Source: UBA11740 sp049273695
Lineage (GTDB): Bacteria; Acidobacteriota; Blastocatellia; Pyrinomonadales; Pyrinomonadaceae
Assembly (NCBI GenBank): GCA_049273695.1
Contig: JBASRE010000044.1
Location: forward strand, 1 to 64,000
Direction: 5' to 3'
DNA length: 64,000 nucleotides
The notes below the pieces were generated by a model. That model saw nothing but the letters and a program-made list of their open reading frames with translations. It was not told the origin of the DNA and did not search any database. A program made the translations under genes and the position numbers. Positions 45,015-53,581 of the stretch are shown piece after piece. Each line of letters begins with the position of its first letter. The first letter of the stretch is position 1.

Positions 45015-45899
45015 CTACCAACCAGTGAGATACGCGCGCAGCTGCTCCTGCATCGCGGCGAACGATTCCGCGCAAAACAGCACGGGCTGAAAGTGCGTCG
45101 GGTCGTAATTCTGACGCGTGATCGCAAGGAGGTCGAGTGGTCGCAACTCGGCCTGGTGCATCTCTTCAAGTTCGCCGGCCGAAGAAAGAAGGCCGGTGCC
45201 GTAGGCCTTCAATTGTCCGTCTTCGCGCAGCACACCAAACTCGATCGTGAACCAGTAGACACGCGACAAAGTTTCGAGCGCGTCCGCGGAAGACGCGCGC
45301 TTCACCGCTTGTCCGAATAAACGATTGAGTTCCGCGAGTTCCGTGCAAGCGAGGGTCACGCCGTGGCCGACGATCTCGTGAACGACGTCCGGCTCAGGCG
45401 TGTACAACGGCGTCGAGTGATGACGGATGTACTGCGTGCAGAGAAAGACACCGTCCGCAAGGTTTTCGAGAAACACGCGCGGCTGCACGAGTCCGGCGAC
45501 CGGCTCAAGCCGAAATCCACTGATGGCCTGGACCTTCACATTGATTTCACGCAACTGCGGGATGCGATCGTCGGCAAAATTCATTCGCTGTAATGCATCG
45601 CGGTACTGCGCGCAAGCGTGCTGCTGGTGCGCCGGACGCAGCGCTTTCCAAATCGTCTGCCAGACTCGGTGCTCGTCATCGGTATATGGCGCATCGGGAA
45701 TCGGATCGCCGGGATGATAATTCACTGCGAGCTGTGCGATCTTATTTCTGCGCGCGCGATACTGCTCATCGCGAAAGCCCGGATGGTCCGGATCGAGCTG
45801 CACAGTGTCATTCCGGCCGGCCGCAACTTCGCCAGTTGTAGATACCGGTCGCGCGTCAACGTGGTCGGAAAGCAGTGATGGCTGATGATCAGTTTTCAT
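45015..45899 (-). CDS. phhA: phenylalanine 4-hydroxylase
   Basis: Tetrahydropterin-dependent iron enzyme that makes tyrosine from phenylalanine. The 294 residues are the bacterial catalytic-domain size. The iron ligands are the two His in HEIVGHG (about residues 174 and 179) and the Glu in YWFTIEFG (about 219). The gene lies 41 bp upstream of the trans-sulfuration enzyme on the same strand and probably shares its transcript. No pterin recycling gene is seen nearby. Confidence 0.95.
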   Translation of the reverse strand: MKTDHQPSLLSDHVDARPVSTTGEVAAGRNDTVQLDPDHPGFRDEQYRARRNKIAQLAVNYHPGDPIPDAPYTDDEHRVWQTIWKALRPAHQQHACAQYRDALQRMNFADDRIPQLREINVKVQAISGFRLEPVAGLVQPRVFLENLADGVFLCTQYIRHHSTPLYTPEPDVVHEIVGHGVTLACTELAELNRLFGQAVKRASSADALETLSRVYWFTIEFGVLREDGQLKAYGTGLLSSAGELEEMHQAELRPLDLLAITRQNYDPTHFQPVLFCAESFAAMQEQLRAYLTGW

Positions 45900-45977
45900 T
45901 TCGCCGGTTCCTTCTGAAATAGTGTGATCTTTTACATCGGCTGGATATAATCACGCCACCCCGTCCGCTCTGACGTT

Positions 45978-46355
45978 ATGCGGCTCGCACATACACTAAG
46001 GAAGCGAATTTACAAAGCCCGCTTCCTGCTGGTAGTTCCTTACCTAACCATAACTCTGTTCTTATTGGGTCGTGCCTATTTTTTTCCAGACTACACGTCG
46101 TTCTCGCTCGGTCTTTCAGACATGCTCTTATTGCTCGCTATTTCGCCGTGGATATTTCTCTTTGGAGCGCTAATAGACTTCTTCGGCCTCGAAGGGAATC
46201 TAATCGCGAATATTGCCCTTGTCAGTAGTGTTGGGATAAATGCGCTTCTTCTTTACTGTGTCGGGATACTTTTTGAAAGCGCGGCCCAACAACTGTTTGA
46301 ACCGGAGCGCCGGGAATTTCCGTACCATGCTCCCGTAGTACAGAATTCAGATTAG
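45978..46355 (+). CDS. hypothetical membrane protein
   Basis: An unrecognised 125-residue protein with three TM helices (about residues 15-36, 47-70 and 76-100) and an acidic C-terminal tail. The start ATG 45978 diverges from phhA. It is followed by the tRNA-Ala fossil. Lower GC than neighbours suggests it may be a recent arrival (inference). Confidence 0.65.
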   Translation: MRLAHTLRKRIYKARFLLVVPYLTITLFLLGRAYFFPDYTSFSLGLSDMLLLLAISPWIFLFGALIDFFGLEGNLIANIALVSSVGINALLLYCVGILFESAAQQLFEPERREFPYHAPVVQNSD

Positions 46356-46406
46356 GACCCTACCCACGCGATTGGCCCAGTGCCTTACCCGCTTTGAAAC
46401 GCGCCA

Positions 46407-46531
46407 CCTTCTCCACTATTATTGCTCGCACACTAAGGCGCCAGTAAGGTGCGAAATGCGGGGCCCTGGCTCAGCTGTGAGAACGCATGAATGGCATTCA
46501 CGAGGTCAGGGGGATCTCCTCGGCTTCACCA
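46407..46531 (+). pseudogene. decayed tRNA-Ala copy with upstream region
   Basis: Bases 46460-46531 match the intact tRNA-Ala at 52710-52785 but are damaged. The acceptor ends read GGGGCCC/CGGCTTC, the anticodon loop ATGGCAT still holds GGC but its stem is mispaired, and the T-loop has lost about 4 nt. The upstream 46407-46431 matches 52649-52673 with two changes, so the duplication includes promoter sequence. Confidence 0.8.
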
Positions 46532-46579
46532 AAACCGACACATTCTAAGCGGACGGAACCTCGTCGTTAGCTGCTTTCG

Positions 46580-47425
46580 ATGGAAATCACTACCAGTCTT
46601 AGAGAATACCTGGCCCTCGTCGGCTCGGTCGTTCTCTTGACGTTGATTTTCTATCCATTCGAATTGCTTGCTCCCGCTGAACGAAAACAGCCCTTTTCGA
46701 AACGCTTGATCAATCTCTTGTACGTTCCGATTTTTCTGGCGCTGGTTGTTCTCGTACTAAACCCGATGGCCAATGTCATAGCGTCGATGATGTTCTCGGT
46801 TACGGGCGGCGGCATTCTGCCGTACTGGCTGGTCTCCCCCAGCTCACTTGCTCATCACGTCGTGTTTGCACTCGGCTTTGCGGTGTGGTGGGACCTCTGG
46901 CAGTACTGGCTGCATCGGCTGCAGCACGCGGTACCCGAGCTTTGGGAAACGCACAAATTCCACCACAGCGAAACCGCGCTGAATTCAACGACTCAAACCA
47001 GGCATCATATCTTTCACCATGCCCTGGCAACGGCCTTCTACTTCCCGGTTCTGTTAATCATCGGGGGCGCGGCGCCACACTACACGGTTCTGTTCGTGAT
47101 GTTCAGAGTGTGGGGATTCGTGAATCATGCCAACCTTCGAATCCATTTTGGCGTGCTTACCCCGCTGCTTTCAGGTCCGCAGTGGCACCGCATCCACCAC
47201 TCGACGGTTGAGGAGCACCGCGACCGCAACTTCGCGACCTTTTTCCCCTTCATCGACATGATCTTCGGAACCTATTACCGGCCTCGCAAAGGTGAGTTCC
47301 CGCCGACGGGGTTGATGAATGAAGAGAAGTCGCGTCCGTTGGCCGAAGCTACCTTTGAGCCATTCGTCGCGTGGGCCCGACGTGGTCAACGCACGATCAG
47401 GAAGCTGAGACCGACTCGCGTCTGA
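46580..47425 (+). CDS. sterol desaturase/fatty acid hydroxylase family protein
   Basis: Membrane di-iron oxidase of 281 residues that hydroxylates or desaturates a lipid. The histidine boxes are HRLQH (about residues 113-117), HKFHH (about 126-130) and HRIHHSTVEEHRDRNF (about 208-223). Four TM segments lie between residues 12 and 175. The lipid substrate is unknown. Its end overlaps the convergent aminotransferase gene by 29 bp. Confidence 0.92.
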   Translation: MEITTSLREYLALVGSVVLLTLIFYPFELLAPAERKQPFSKRLINLLYVPIFLALVVLVLNPMANVIASMMFSVTGGGILPYWLVSPSSLAHHVVFALGFAVWWDLWQYWLHRLQHAVPELWETHKFHHSETALNSTTQTRHHIFHHALATAFYFPVLLIIGGAAPHYTVLFVMFRVWGFVNHANLRIHFGVLTPLLSGPQWHRIHHSTVEEHRDRNFATFFPFIDMIFGTYYRPRKGEFPPTGLMNEEKSRPLAEATFEPFVAWARRGQRTIRKLRPTRV

Positions 47426-48614
47426 CGCACACCTCGTTTAACCGCTCATGCACAGCATCACGGAAGTGATAGGCCCTCTCAATCGCGACACATACGTCTG
47501 AGACGGTACTCTCTTCCATGTGTGACCAGATCGGGAGGTTGAGAATTGCACCCGAAAGAAAATCGGTGTTCGGCAGAGAGCCTTCGGCCGGAGCATAAAT
47601 GCGATAGGCTTTTTGGCGGTGAACCGGAGGGTCGTAATATTTTCGCGTCTCGATGTTTTCGGCTTCCAGGGCCAGGGCTAATTCATTCCTGGTAAGGCCG
47701 TAGCTATTGGCGTCAACCGTAATCGAAAGATCCTTGTAAGAACAGCGATCGCCTTGAGCAACTTCCTGAAAGTTAATGCCGGGCAGGCGTCCCAATCGAT
47801 CTCGATAAATCGCAGCCAGTTGGTTACGTCTTTCCGCGGCCGACTCTAATCCACGCAGGCTATGCAGCCCCAGCCAGGCATTGATTTCCGCGAAACGAGC
47901 ATTGAGGCCGTTAAAGTTACTATCGTAATCCCCGCAGTTTCCAAATTCGCGCCCGACCCGTACGTGGTCGGCGATGTCACTGTTGTCGGTCGCGACAATG
48001 CCTCCTTCTCCCGCGACGACCAACTTGGTTGGGCTTAGACTGAATACCTGAGCATCCCCCTGCGGACCAACCGGCCGTCCTTGAAACAACGAACCGAAGG
48101 CATGCGCCGCATCAAAAATCAGCCGCAAATTAAACTTCCGAGCCAGCTTCCAAAGCCCGTCAATCCGCGCGGGGTTGCCAAAGTTGTGCACGGCCACGAT
48201 CGCTTTCGTCTGCGAGGTAATTGATGCTTCCGCGGCGGCAAGGTCAAGGTTTGTGGTGCGAGGATTCACATCTGCAAAAACCGGACGCGCTCCGACCCAT
48301 CGTAGAGCACTGACGGTGGCCATAAATGTGAAGCTTGGGACAACAACGTCAGCTCCGGCCAGACCGAGAGCTTGATACGTGAGCATCAGACCTGAAGTAC
48401 AGCTGGAAACCGCCACCGCGTGCTCGACACCCAAATGGTCGGCCACCGCGTCTTCAAACGCGTCGCGTCGCGAGCCCTTGCTTAGAATTCCACTTTCGAG
48501 GATATCGGTGAATTCACTGGTTACGTCGGCAGCGCTAGGCAACGTAGGTCTGGCGATTGGGATTCGATTCGGGAAAATCGATTTGTTGCCCAGCAGGGCC
48601 GGCGCGTCATTCAT
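47397..48614 (-). CDS. DegT/DnrJ/EryC1/StrS sugar aminotransferase
   Basis: PLP-dependent aminotransferase that puts an amino group on a nucleotide-linked keto sugar. The 405 residues show the family hallmarks AVAVSSCTSGLMLTYQALG, VVPSFTFMATVSALRWVGA and the DAAHAFGS and SLSPTKLVVAGEGG regions with the PLP lysine. The start overlaps the acyltransferase stop by 4 bp, so the two form an operon. The sugar product is unknown, but the pair would make an N-acylated amino sugar for surface glycan. Confidence 0.92.
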   Translation of the reverse strand: MNDAPALLGNKSIFPNRIPIARPTLPSAADVTSEFTDILESGILSKGSRRDAFEDAVADHLGVEHAVAVSSCTSGLMLTYQALGLAGADVVVPSFTFMATVSALRWVGARPVFADVNPRTTNLDLAAAEASITSQTKAIVAVHNFGNPARIDGLWKLARKFNLRLIFDAAHAFGSLFQGRPVGPQGDAQVFSLSPTKLVVAGEGGIVATDNSDIADHVRVGREFGNCGDYDSNFNGLNARFAEINAWLGLHSLRGLESAAERRNQLAAIYRDRLGRLPGINFQEVAQGDRCSYKDLSITVDANSYGLTRNELALALEAENIETRKYYDPPVHRQKAYRIYAPAEGSLPNTDFLSGAILNLPIWSHMEESTVSDVCVAIERAYHFRDAVHERLNEVCVRRESVSAS

Positions 48615-49264
48615 GCAGGTTGAATGCCCTTGATTATTCTGGCAGGAACGCCGGCTGCAGTGACGCGGTCAGGAATATCGCTGGTCACTGCCGCGCCGGC
48701 GCCGATTATCGCCCACGCACCGATCGAAACATTCTGAATTACGCTCGAACCAACGCCGAGATAACAACCTTCACCGACGGAAACGTTACCGGCCAGATGA
48801 ACTCCCGGGCCAATGGTTGCATAACACTCGACGCTCGTATCGTGACTCAAGGTCGATCCGGCATTGACAACTGTGTGATCCGCCAGTCGCACATTTCTGC
48901 TGACTACTGCCTGCGGAAAGATCATGACGCCGTTGCCGAATTTTGCGTCAGAAACAATATGCGCTGAGGGGGAAATTGCGTTAGTAAACACAAGCCCCAA
49001 CGACTGGCCCTTTTCCACGAGCCGCTTTCTTACGGCTGGATCGCCAACAGCGCAGATGACCGCCAGCTCTTCACGATCAGCCTTTTTGAACCAGGTCCAG
49101 TCGCCCAGAATCGGCGCACCCGGATCGCCGCTCTCAGCCAGGTATTCCGAATCAACTACAAATCCTAAAAGCGTCGGGCCGTTTTGACTTTGTGCTTGAT
49201 GGCGAATGATCTCGACAACTTCGCGTCCGTGTCCGCCCGCGCCAATGATCACTACATGCTTCAT
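48611..49264 (-). CDS. NeuD-type sugar acyltransferase (left-handed beta-helix)
   Basis: A hexapeptide-repeat acyltransferase of 217 residues. The N-terminal HVVIIGAGGHGREVVEII is the NeuD-like sugar-binding part. The C-terminal half (about residues 95-210) is a left-handed beta-helix, with ISPSAHIVSDAKFGNGV and LAGNVSVGEGCYLGVGSSV. I prefer ATG 49264 to a TTG at 49279. It precedes and overlaps the aminotransferase gene, and would acylate that enzyme's product. Confidence 0.9.
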   Translation of the reverse strand: MKHVVIIGAGGHGREVVEIIRHQAQSQNGPTLLGFVVDSEYLAESGDPGAPILGDWTWFKKADREELAVICAVGDPAVRKRLVEKGQSLGLVFTNAISPSAHIVSDAKFGNGVMIFPQAVVSRNVRLADHTVVNAGSTLSHDTSVECYATIGPGVHLAGNVSVGEGCYLGVGSSVIQNVSIGAWAIIGAGAAVTSDIPDRVTAAGVPARIIKGIQPA

Positions 49265-49513
49265 CGCGGCGATTATCAATCGCCAAGTCAGTGACCTGGC
49301 GGTGCGGCCAGAGTAACAGACAATATCCGCCGAAACCAGTTAGCTGGGCTGTGGCCATCTGCGCGACCTCTTTTGCCGAATCCTGTCACGAATGTTCTCG
49401 TTTGTGGATTGTCCTGATTGATCCCGGTGGTATCATGCGCGCCGAATAAGATCCCTCCCGGACCGAACGATGCCACGATTGTGACGAACAAACCCGGACA
49501 ATTTGAAGCGGCG

Positions 49514-50428
49514 ATGAACGATGACGGATTACCAAAAATCAGTGTTCTCGTCGTGACCTACAATCACGAAAAGTTCATTCGGCAAGCGCTGGATAGCGTA
49601 ATGATGCAAAAAACTGATTTCGAGTTTGAAGTCATCGTCGCCGACGATTATTCCCAAGATCGTACCCCTGAAATTGCGCGCGCATACGTGGCTGCCAATT
49701 CCATAGTCCGTGTTCTTCAAACTGATGAACATTTAGGCATTACTCGCAATTATCAACGCGGATTCGCTGCCTGTAGCGGGCAATATGTCGCAATCCTGGA
49801 AGGAGATGACTATTGGATTAGTCCAAACAAACTCGAGACGCTCGCGGCTTACCTCGATCACAATGAGGAATGTGTCTGCTGCTTCCATCGAGTTTTCACA
49901 CATGATGCAGTGACTGATTTGATTTACGTCCCCGCTCCATTTGAGCCGCGTAATCAAACACGCGTTTTCACCGCCCGTGAGGTAGCTCGCCAAAACCCCG
50001 TCAGCTGCTTTTCCACGTGCATGTATCGTAGAAATGTAATCGCCAACCTTAATCCTGCATTCTGGAAGCTGAAACTCCGCGAGTGGCCATTCAACATCGT
50101 GATGGCTCAACACGGATTGATCGGTTACCTGCCGGAAATCATGTCGGTTTATCGAGCTCAACCCGGGGGCATCTGGTCCCAAAAGTCCCCCGAAGAGCAG
50201 TTCAAACAACTGCTGGAGATCATCGATCTCTATAACGAGTTTCTGAATTTCAAATATGACGCGGAGTTTCAGGCAATTAAGCGCAAATATCGCCCGCAGG
50301 CAGAACTGCCGCTAATTCAAACCGGGGCGCAGGGTTTTCGCCGGTGGGTGCAGCCATTTGTGCCCCCGGTGTTGGTGAGCCTCTTGAGAATAATTTATTA
50401 TCGCATCCGTCCTGCCGCCAAAAACTGA
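49514..50428 (+). CDS. glycosyltransferase family 2
   Basis: A 304-residue inverting glycosyltransferase of the GT2 fold. It starts with ISVLVVTYNHEKFIRQALDS, has VIVADDYSQDRTPEIA (about residues 40-55) and the metal-binding DxD-like EGDDYW (about 98-103). ATG 49514 is preferred to 49418 because the earlier one only adds a disordered leader. It lacks TM helices, and its donor sugar is unknown. Confidence 0.92.
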   Translation: MNDDGLPKISVLVVTYNHEKFIRQALDSVMMQKTDFEFEVIVADDYSQDRTPEIARAYVAANSIVRVLQTDEHLGITRNYQRGFAACSGQYVAILEGDDYWISPNKLETLAAYLDHNEECVCCFHRVFTHDAVTDLIYVPAPFEPRNQTRVFTAREVARQNPVSCFSTCMYRRNVIANLNPAFWKLKLREWPFNIVMAQHGLIGYLPEIMSVYRAQPGGIWSQKSPEEQFKQLLEIIDLYNEFLNFKYDAEFQAIKRKYRPQAELPLIQTGAQGFRRWVQPFVPPVLVSLLRIIYYRIRPAAKN

Positions 50429-50482
50429 CCAATCTTCGTGCCGCCGATGGAAAGGTGAAGCAGCATTTGAGTTGCTCGCACG

Positions 50483-51109
50483 ATGGATCGAATACAGACC
50501 ATACTGACGCCAGGCGTGTTTACTACCTTCCGTAACGTTGTGCGAACTCTCCAAAGAAGAAGCGTAAGAAAAAAGCTGCGTGGTCAAAATAGACTGCATT
50601 TGGGTTGCGGCGCAAATATTCTTGACGGCTGGGCGAACCTTGATCTTCAGGGCAACGGATCAGTTATTGGTTTTGATTTGACGAACCGCCTGCCCATCGA
50701 TTCGAACACAATTGAGCTGATTTATTCCGAACACTTCATCGAACACTTGACGTTAAACCAAACAACCGCACTACTGGCTGAGTGTCATCGCGTGCTGCAA
50801 AGCGGCGGCATAATCAGATTGAGCACACCATCCTTAAAGAAAATAATTGATGAGTACCTCGTCGGTCGGACCTCGGAATGGCTGGACGTTGACTGGACCC
50901 CGGGAACTCCCTGCCAAATGGTTAATGAAGGCCTTCGTCTTTGGGGGCATCAATTTGTCTTCGACGCTGACGAATTACGGCGGACTCTTGAGGACGCCGG
51001 ATTCAGACGAGTTATAGAGACGACCTGGCGCGAGAGCGCGACACCGGCGCTTAGGGGGTTGGAATCTCGACCGTTTCACGGCGAAATAATTTTCGAGGCG
51101 GTAAAGTAA
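50483..51109 (+). CDS. class I SAM-dependent methyltransferase
   Basis: A 208-residue methyltransferase. The SAM site is LHLGCGANILDGWANLDL (about residues 38-55) and the next motif is LIYSEHFIEHL (about 79-89). A link to glycan or lipid modification is suggested only by its neighbours. ATG 50483 is the first start; its 3' end overlaps the open frame of the next glycosyltransferase. Confidence 0.88.
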   Translation: MDRIQTILTPGVFTTFRNVVRTLQRRSVRKKLRGQNRLHLGCGANILDGWANLDLQGNGSVIGFDLTNRLPIDSNTIELIYSEHFIEHLTLNQTTALLAECHRVLQSGGIIRLSTPSLKKIIDEYLVGRTSEWLDVDWTPGTPCQMVNEGLRLWGHQFVFDADELRRTLEDAGFRRVIETTWRESATPALRGLESRPFHGEIIFEAVK

Positions 51110-51255
51110 CAATCAGAGACGATCTCGCGAAAAGAGGCGGTGTTAAATTCGGCGGGCCGTTCGGGGACGAGCCTGATGCCGTAGTCCCATCGCCAAATAA
51201 TCGGAGACCAGTCAGGATCTGTCACGTCGCAGCCACGGCAGATGGTGCGACTTGG

Positions 51256-52572
51256 ATGTTCGAACAGCTTCGCGATCTGCGCGATCGTTACGGATATGAC
51301 GTGACGGCAATAGTCTCTGGTTCGCAAGGCAATCTCATAAACAAACTGAAATCAGAGAATATTCCATACCACGTCATCGATTTTGCGGCTGGACCGGGAC
51401 CGTTGATTGAGACTCTTCTAATGCCTCTGGCGATTCTGAAACTCGCGCTGATTTTTCGGCGCGAGCGATTCGACCTGGTGCAGCACCACATCTTCGTGAG
51501 CATGAGAATTGCTCGACCGGCCGCCTGGCTCGCTGGCGTTCGCATTCGTATCTCTATGCTCTCTGGGCCCTTTCATCTGCAGGCGCCAACCTCACGATGG
51601 ATTGAACGGCTCACTCATTGGATGGACACCATGTTGATTCCATCCTGTGAAATATCCGCCGATCTCTGCCGCGAAATCGGAATACCCGAGGATCGTATTG
51701 GCCCAGTGATTTATTACGGTCCGGATGAACATCGATTCGATCCGGAAAGGGTGAAACCTGTGGACATTCGCGCCCAGTTCGGCTGGCCCCCAGACACGCC
51801 AGTTGTGTGCATGGTCGCCTTCTTTTACCCGCGCCTTTCAACCGGCTCGTGGGTGCCACTCGAGGTGCGAAACCGCGGGATTAAGGGTCATGGCGATTTA
51901 GTCAGAGCCGCGCCGATAGTGCTCAAGGAAATTCCGAACGCCAGATTTCTACTTGTTGGTTCGGGTTGGGGTGACCACGGGGAAAGGTATTTTGAAGAGG
52001 TCAAAGAGTTGGTGCGCGATATGAATCTGGAGTCGGCAGTGGCCTTTCCGGGTTACCGCGAAGATGCCAACGGAGTTTTGTTGGCTTCCAACGTCGCCGT
52101 ACAGGCCTCCCTAAACGAGAACCTTGGCGGGACGATTGAAAGCTTGTTGATGCGCTGCCCTACGGTTGCAACTCGTGTCGGAGGTCTGGTCGATTCAGTC
52201 AAAGACAATGAAACGGGCGTGCTCGTAAATCCGTCGGATCCACAAGATCTTGCTCGCGGAATTATCCAATTGCTGCGCGATCGTGAGACAGCCTCAAAGC
52301 TGGGGCATCGCGGTCGAGAGTACATGCTGGAAAGATTTACTCTCAAACACACCGTCAAGAACCTGGACTCGATTTACGTTCAACTGAATGAGATTTGTGG
52401 CCAGCCGCGCAAAGTTTACAGTCTCTTTGTTACTGCAGGTCGATTGGTAATCGCGGTTCCGTTGTTTGCTTGGATCGGCTTCCGTTTATTCTTTATCGAC
52501 GGGTATTTCATATACAAACTGGGGCGTGGTATTAGGAACACAATCCTGGGTCAGAAGCCTCGAGAGGTTTGA
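51256..52572 (+). CDS. glycosyltransferase family 4, 5' end without a normal start
   Basis: A GT4-type glycosyltransferase. The C-terminal domain has GYREDANGVLLASNVAVQAS, and NLGGTIESLLMRCPTVATRV is the donor site. ATG 51256 falls inside the N-terminal Rossmann domain. The same frame continues upstream and encodes VRICHVAATADGATWM, the expected first strand (from 51211), but no ATG, GTG or TTG exists between the in-frame stop near 51053 and 51256. Either a rare start (ATC at 51112 or 51217) is used or the start was lost. The C-terminal tail adds a hydrophobic segment (about residues 395-425). Confidence 0.8.
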   Translation: MFEQLRDLRDRYGYDVTAIVSGSQGNLINKLKSENIPYHVIDFAAGPGPLIETLLMPLAILKLALIFRRERFDLVQHHIFVSMRIARPAAWLAGVRIRISMLSGPFHLQAPTSRWIERLTHWMDTMLIPSCEISADLCREIGIPEDRIGPVIYYGPDEHRFDPERVKPVDIRAQFGWPPDTPVVCMVAFFYPRLSTGSWVPLEVRNRGIKGHGDLVRAAPIVLKEIPNARFLLVGSGWGDHGERYFEEVKELVRDMNLESAVAFPGYREDANGVLLASNVAVQASLNENLGGTIESLLMRCPTVATRVGGLVDSVKDNETGVLVNPSDPQDLARGIIQLLRDRETASKLGHRGREYMLERFTLKHTVKNLDSIYVQLNEICGQPRKVYSLFVTAGRLVIAVPLFAWIGFRLFFIDGYFIYKLGRGIRNTILGQKPREV

Positions 52573-52709
52573 TCTGAGCGATACGCTCAATTCATCCGCA
52601 CGGAGTCTCAATTTGTCGACGAAGCCGATGCCACTTGGAATCACGAGTCCTTCTCCACTATCATTGCACGCACCGCAAACGCACCGATCAGAAGGTGCCA
52701 CGAATATGG

Positions 52710-52785
52710 GGGGCCGTAGCTCAGCTGGGAGAGCGCATGACTGGCAGTCATGAGGTCAGGGGTTCGATCCCCCTCGGCTCCACCA
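52710..52785 (+). tRNA. tRNA-Ala (GGC anticodon)
   Basis: Complete cloverleaf. Acceptor GGGGCCG/CGGCTCC, D arm GCTCAGCTGGGAGAGC, anticodon stem CATGA/TCATG with loop CTGGCAG (GGC), T arm AGGGG-TTCGATC-CCCCT, discriminator A and encoded CCA. A decayed copy lies at 46460-46531. The flanking gap 52573-52830 has no other gene. Confidence 0.95.
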
Positions 52786-52830
52786 TTTCACCGCCGTTGG
52801 TTTCTAAGACCGAAAACTAACTTCAAACTA

Positions 52831-53496
52831 TTGAAGCCTCGAGATTCATTCGACGAAACCCAGCGCCGTTACTGGGCTAAGGCGAGTTTTCGGTCGCCGC
52901 TGGATCCAGTCGTGGCCGCGTACGCCGATCCGAAGATCGAATTTCTCAACCAGCACGTGTCATTTAGCAATCGGCGCGTGCTCGAGGTCGGTTGCGGCAA
53001 TGGGACCTTCACCATTCGTCTCGCGAAGAAGGCCGCGGCCGTGATCGGGGTTGAGTTGTCGTCGCACATGCTCGGCGACAATCCACACAAACTTTGCGTC
53101 GTCGGCACCGCCAATGGCCTTCCTTTTCCTGATCAATCTTTTGATATCGTCTTCGCCGCGAACTTGCTTCATCATGTCAGCACGCCACACGAAGTACTGT
53201 GCGAGCTGCGCCGTTGCAGCGCGCGGTATCTGATGCTCGTCGAGCCAAATCGGTGGAACCCGTTGATGTTTGGCCTGGGCTTGGTCGTGAGAGCGGAACG
53301 CGGAACGTTGCGCAGCTCGCGACGAACGCTCTTGCGACAAGTAGAGCACGCAGGACTGCGCATCGTCGCCCACACAACCACGGGAATGATTTCTCAGAAT
53401 CGAACGCCGGGTTTCGTTGTCCCCTGGCTCAAGCGGTTTGATCGCGAGATGGCCCTGGGCGAGTACATTGTGATTTGCGCCGAGCGAGTAGTTTAG
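52831..53496 (+). CDS. SAM-dependent methyltransferase
   Basis: A 221-residue class I methyltransferase. The SAM motif is VLEVGCGNGTFTIRL (about residues 49-63), and FDIVFAANLLHHVSTPHEVL (about 99-118) is the post-I/II region. The first ATG (52750) lies within tRNA-Ala, so its first 12 or so codons are tRNA sequence; I prefer TTG 52831, which begins KPRDSFDETQ, a normal N-terminus. No strong ribosome site is visible. It is near the glycan genes and may modify a sugar or lipid. Confidence 0.8.
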   Translation: MKPRDSFDETQRRYWAKASFRSPLDPVVAAYADPKIEFLNQHVSFSNRRVLEVGCGNGTFTIRLAKKAAAVIGVELSSHMLGDNPHKLCVVGTANGLPFPDQSFDIVFAANLLHHVSTPHEVLCELRRCSARYLMLVEPNRWNPLMFGLGLVVRAERGTLRSSRRTLLRQVEHAGLRIVAHTTTGMISQNRTPGFVVPWLKRFDREMALGEYIVICAERVV

Positions 53497-53581
53497 GGAC
53501 CAGCTCAACGCTGATCGATTGATGAAGCAGAGCTTTTAGCCGGTGTTGCTATTCGGCTCTTAACCGGCATAATGCGAAAAA

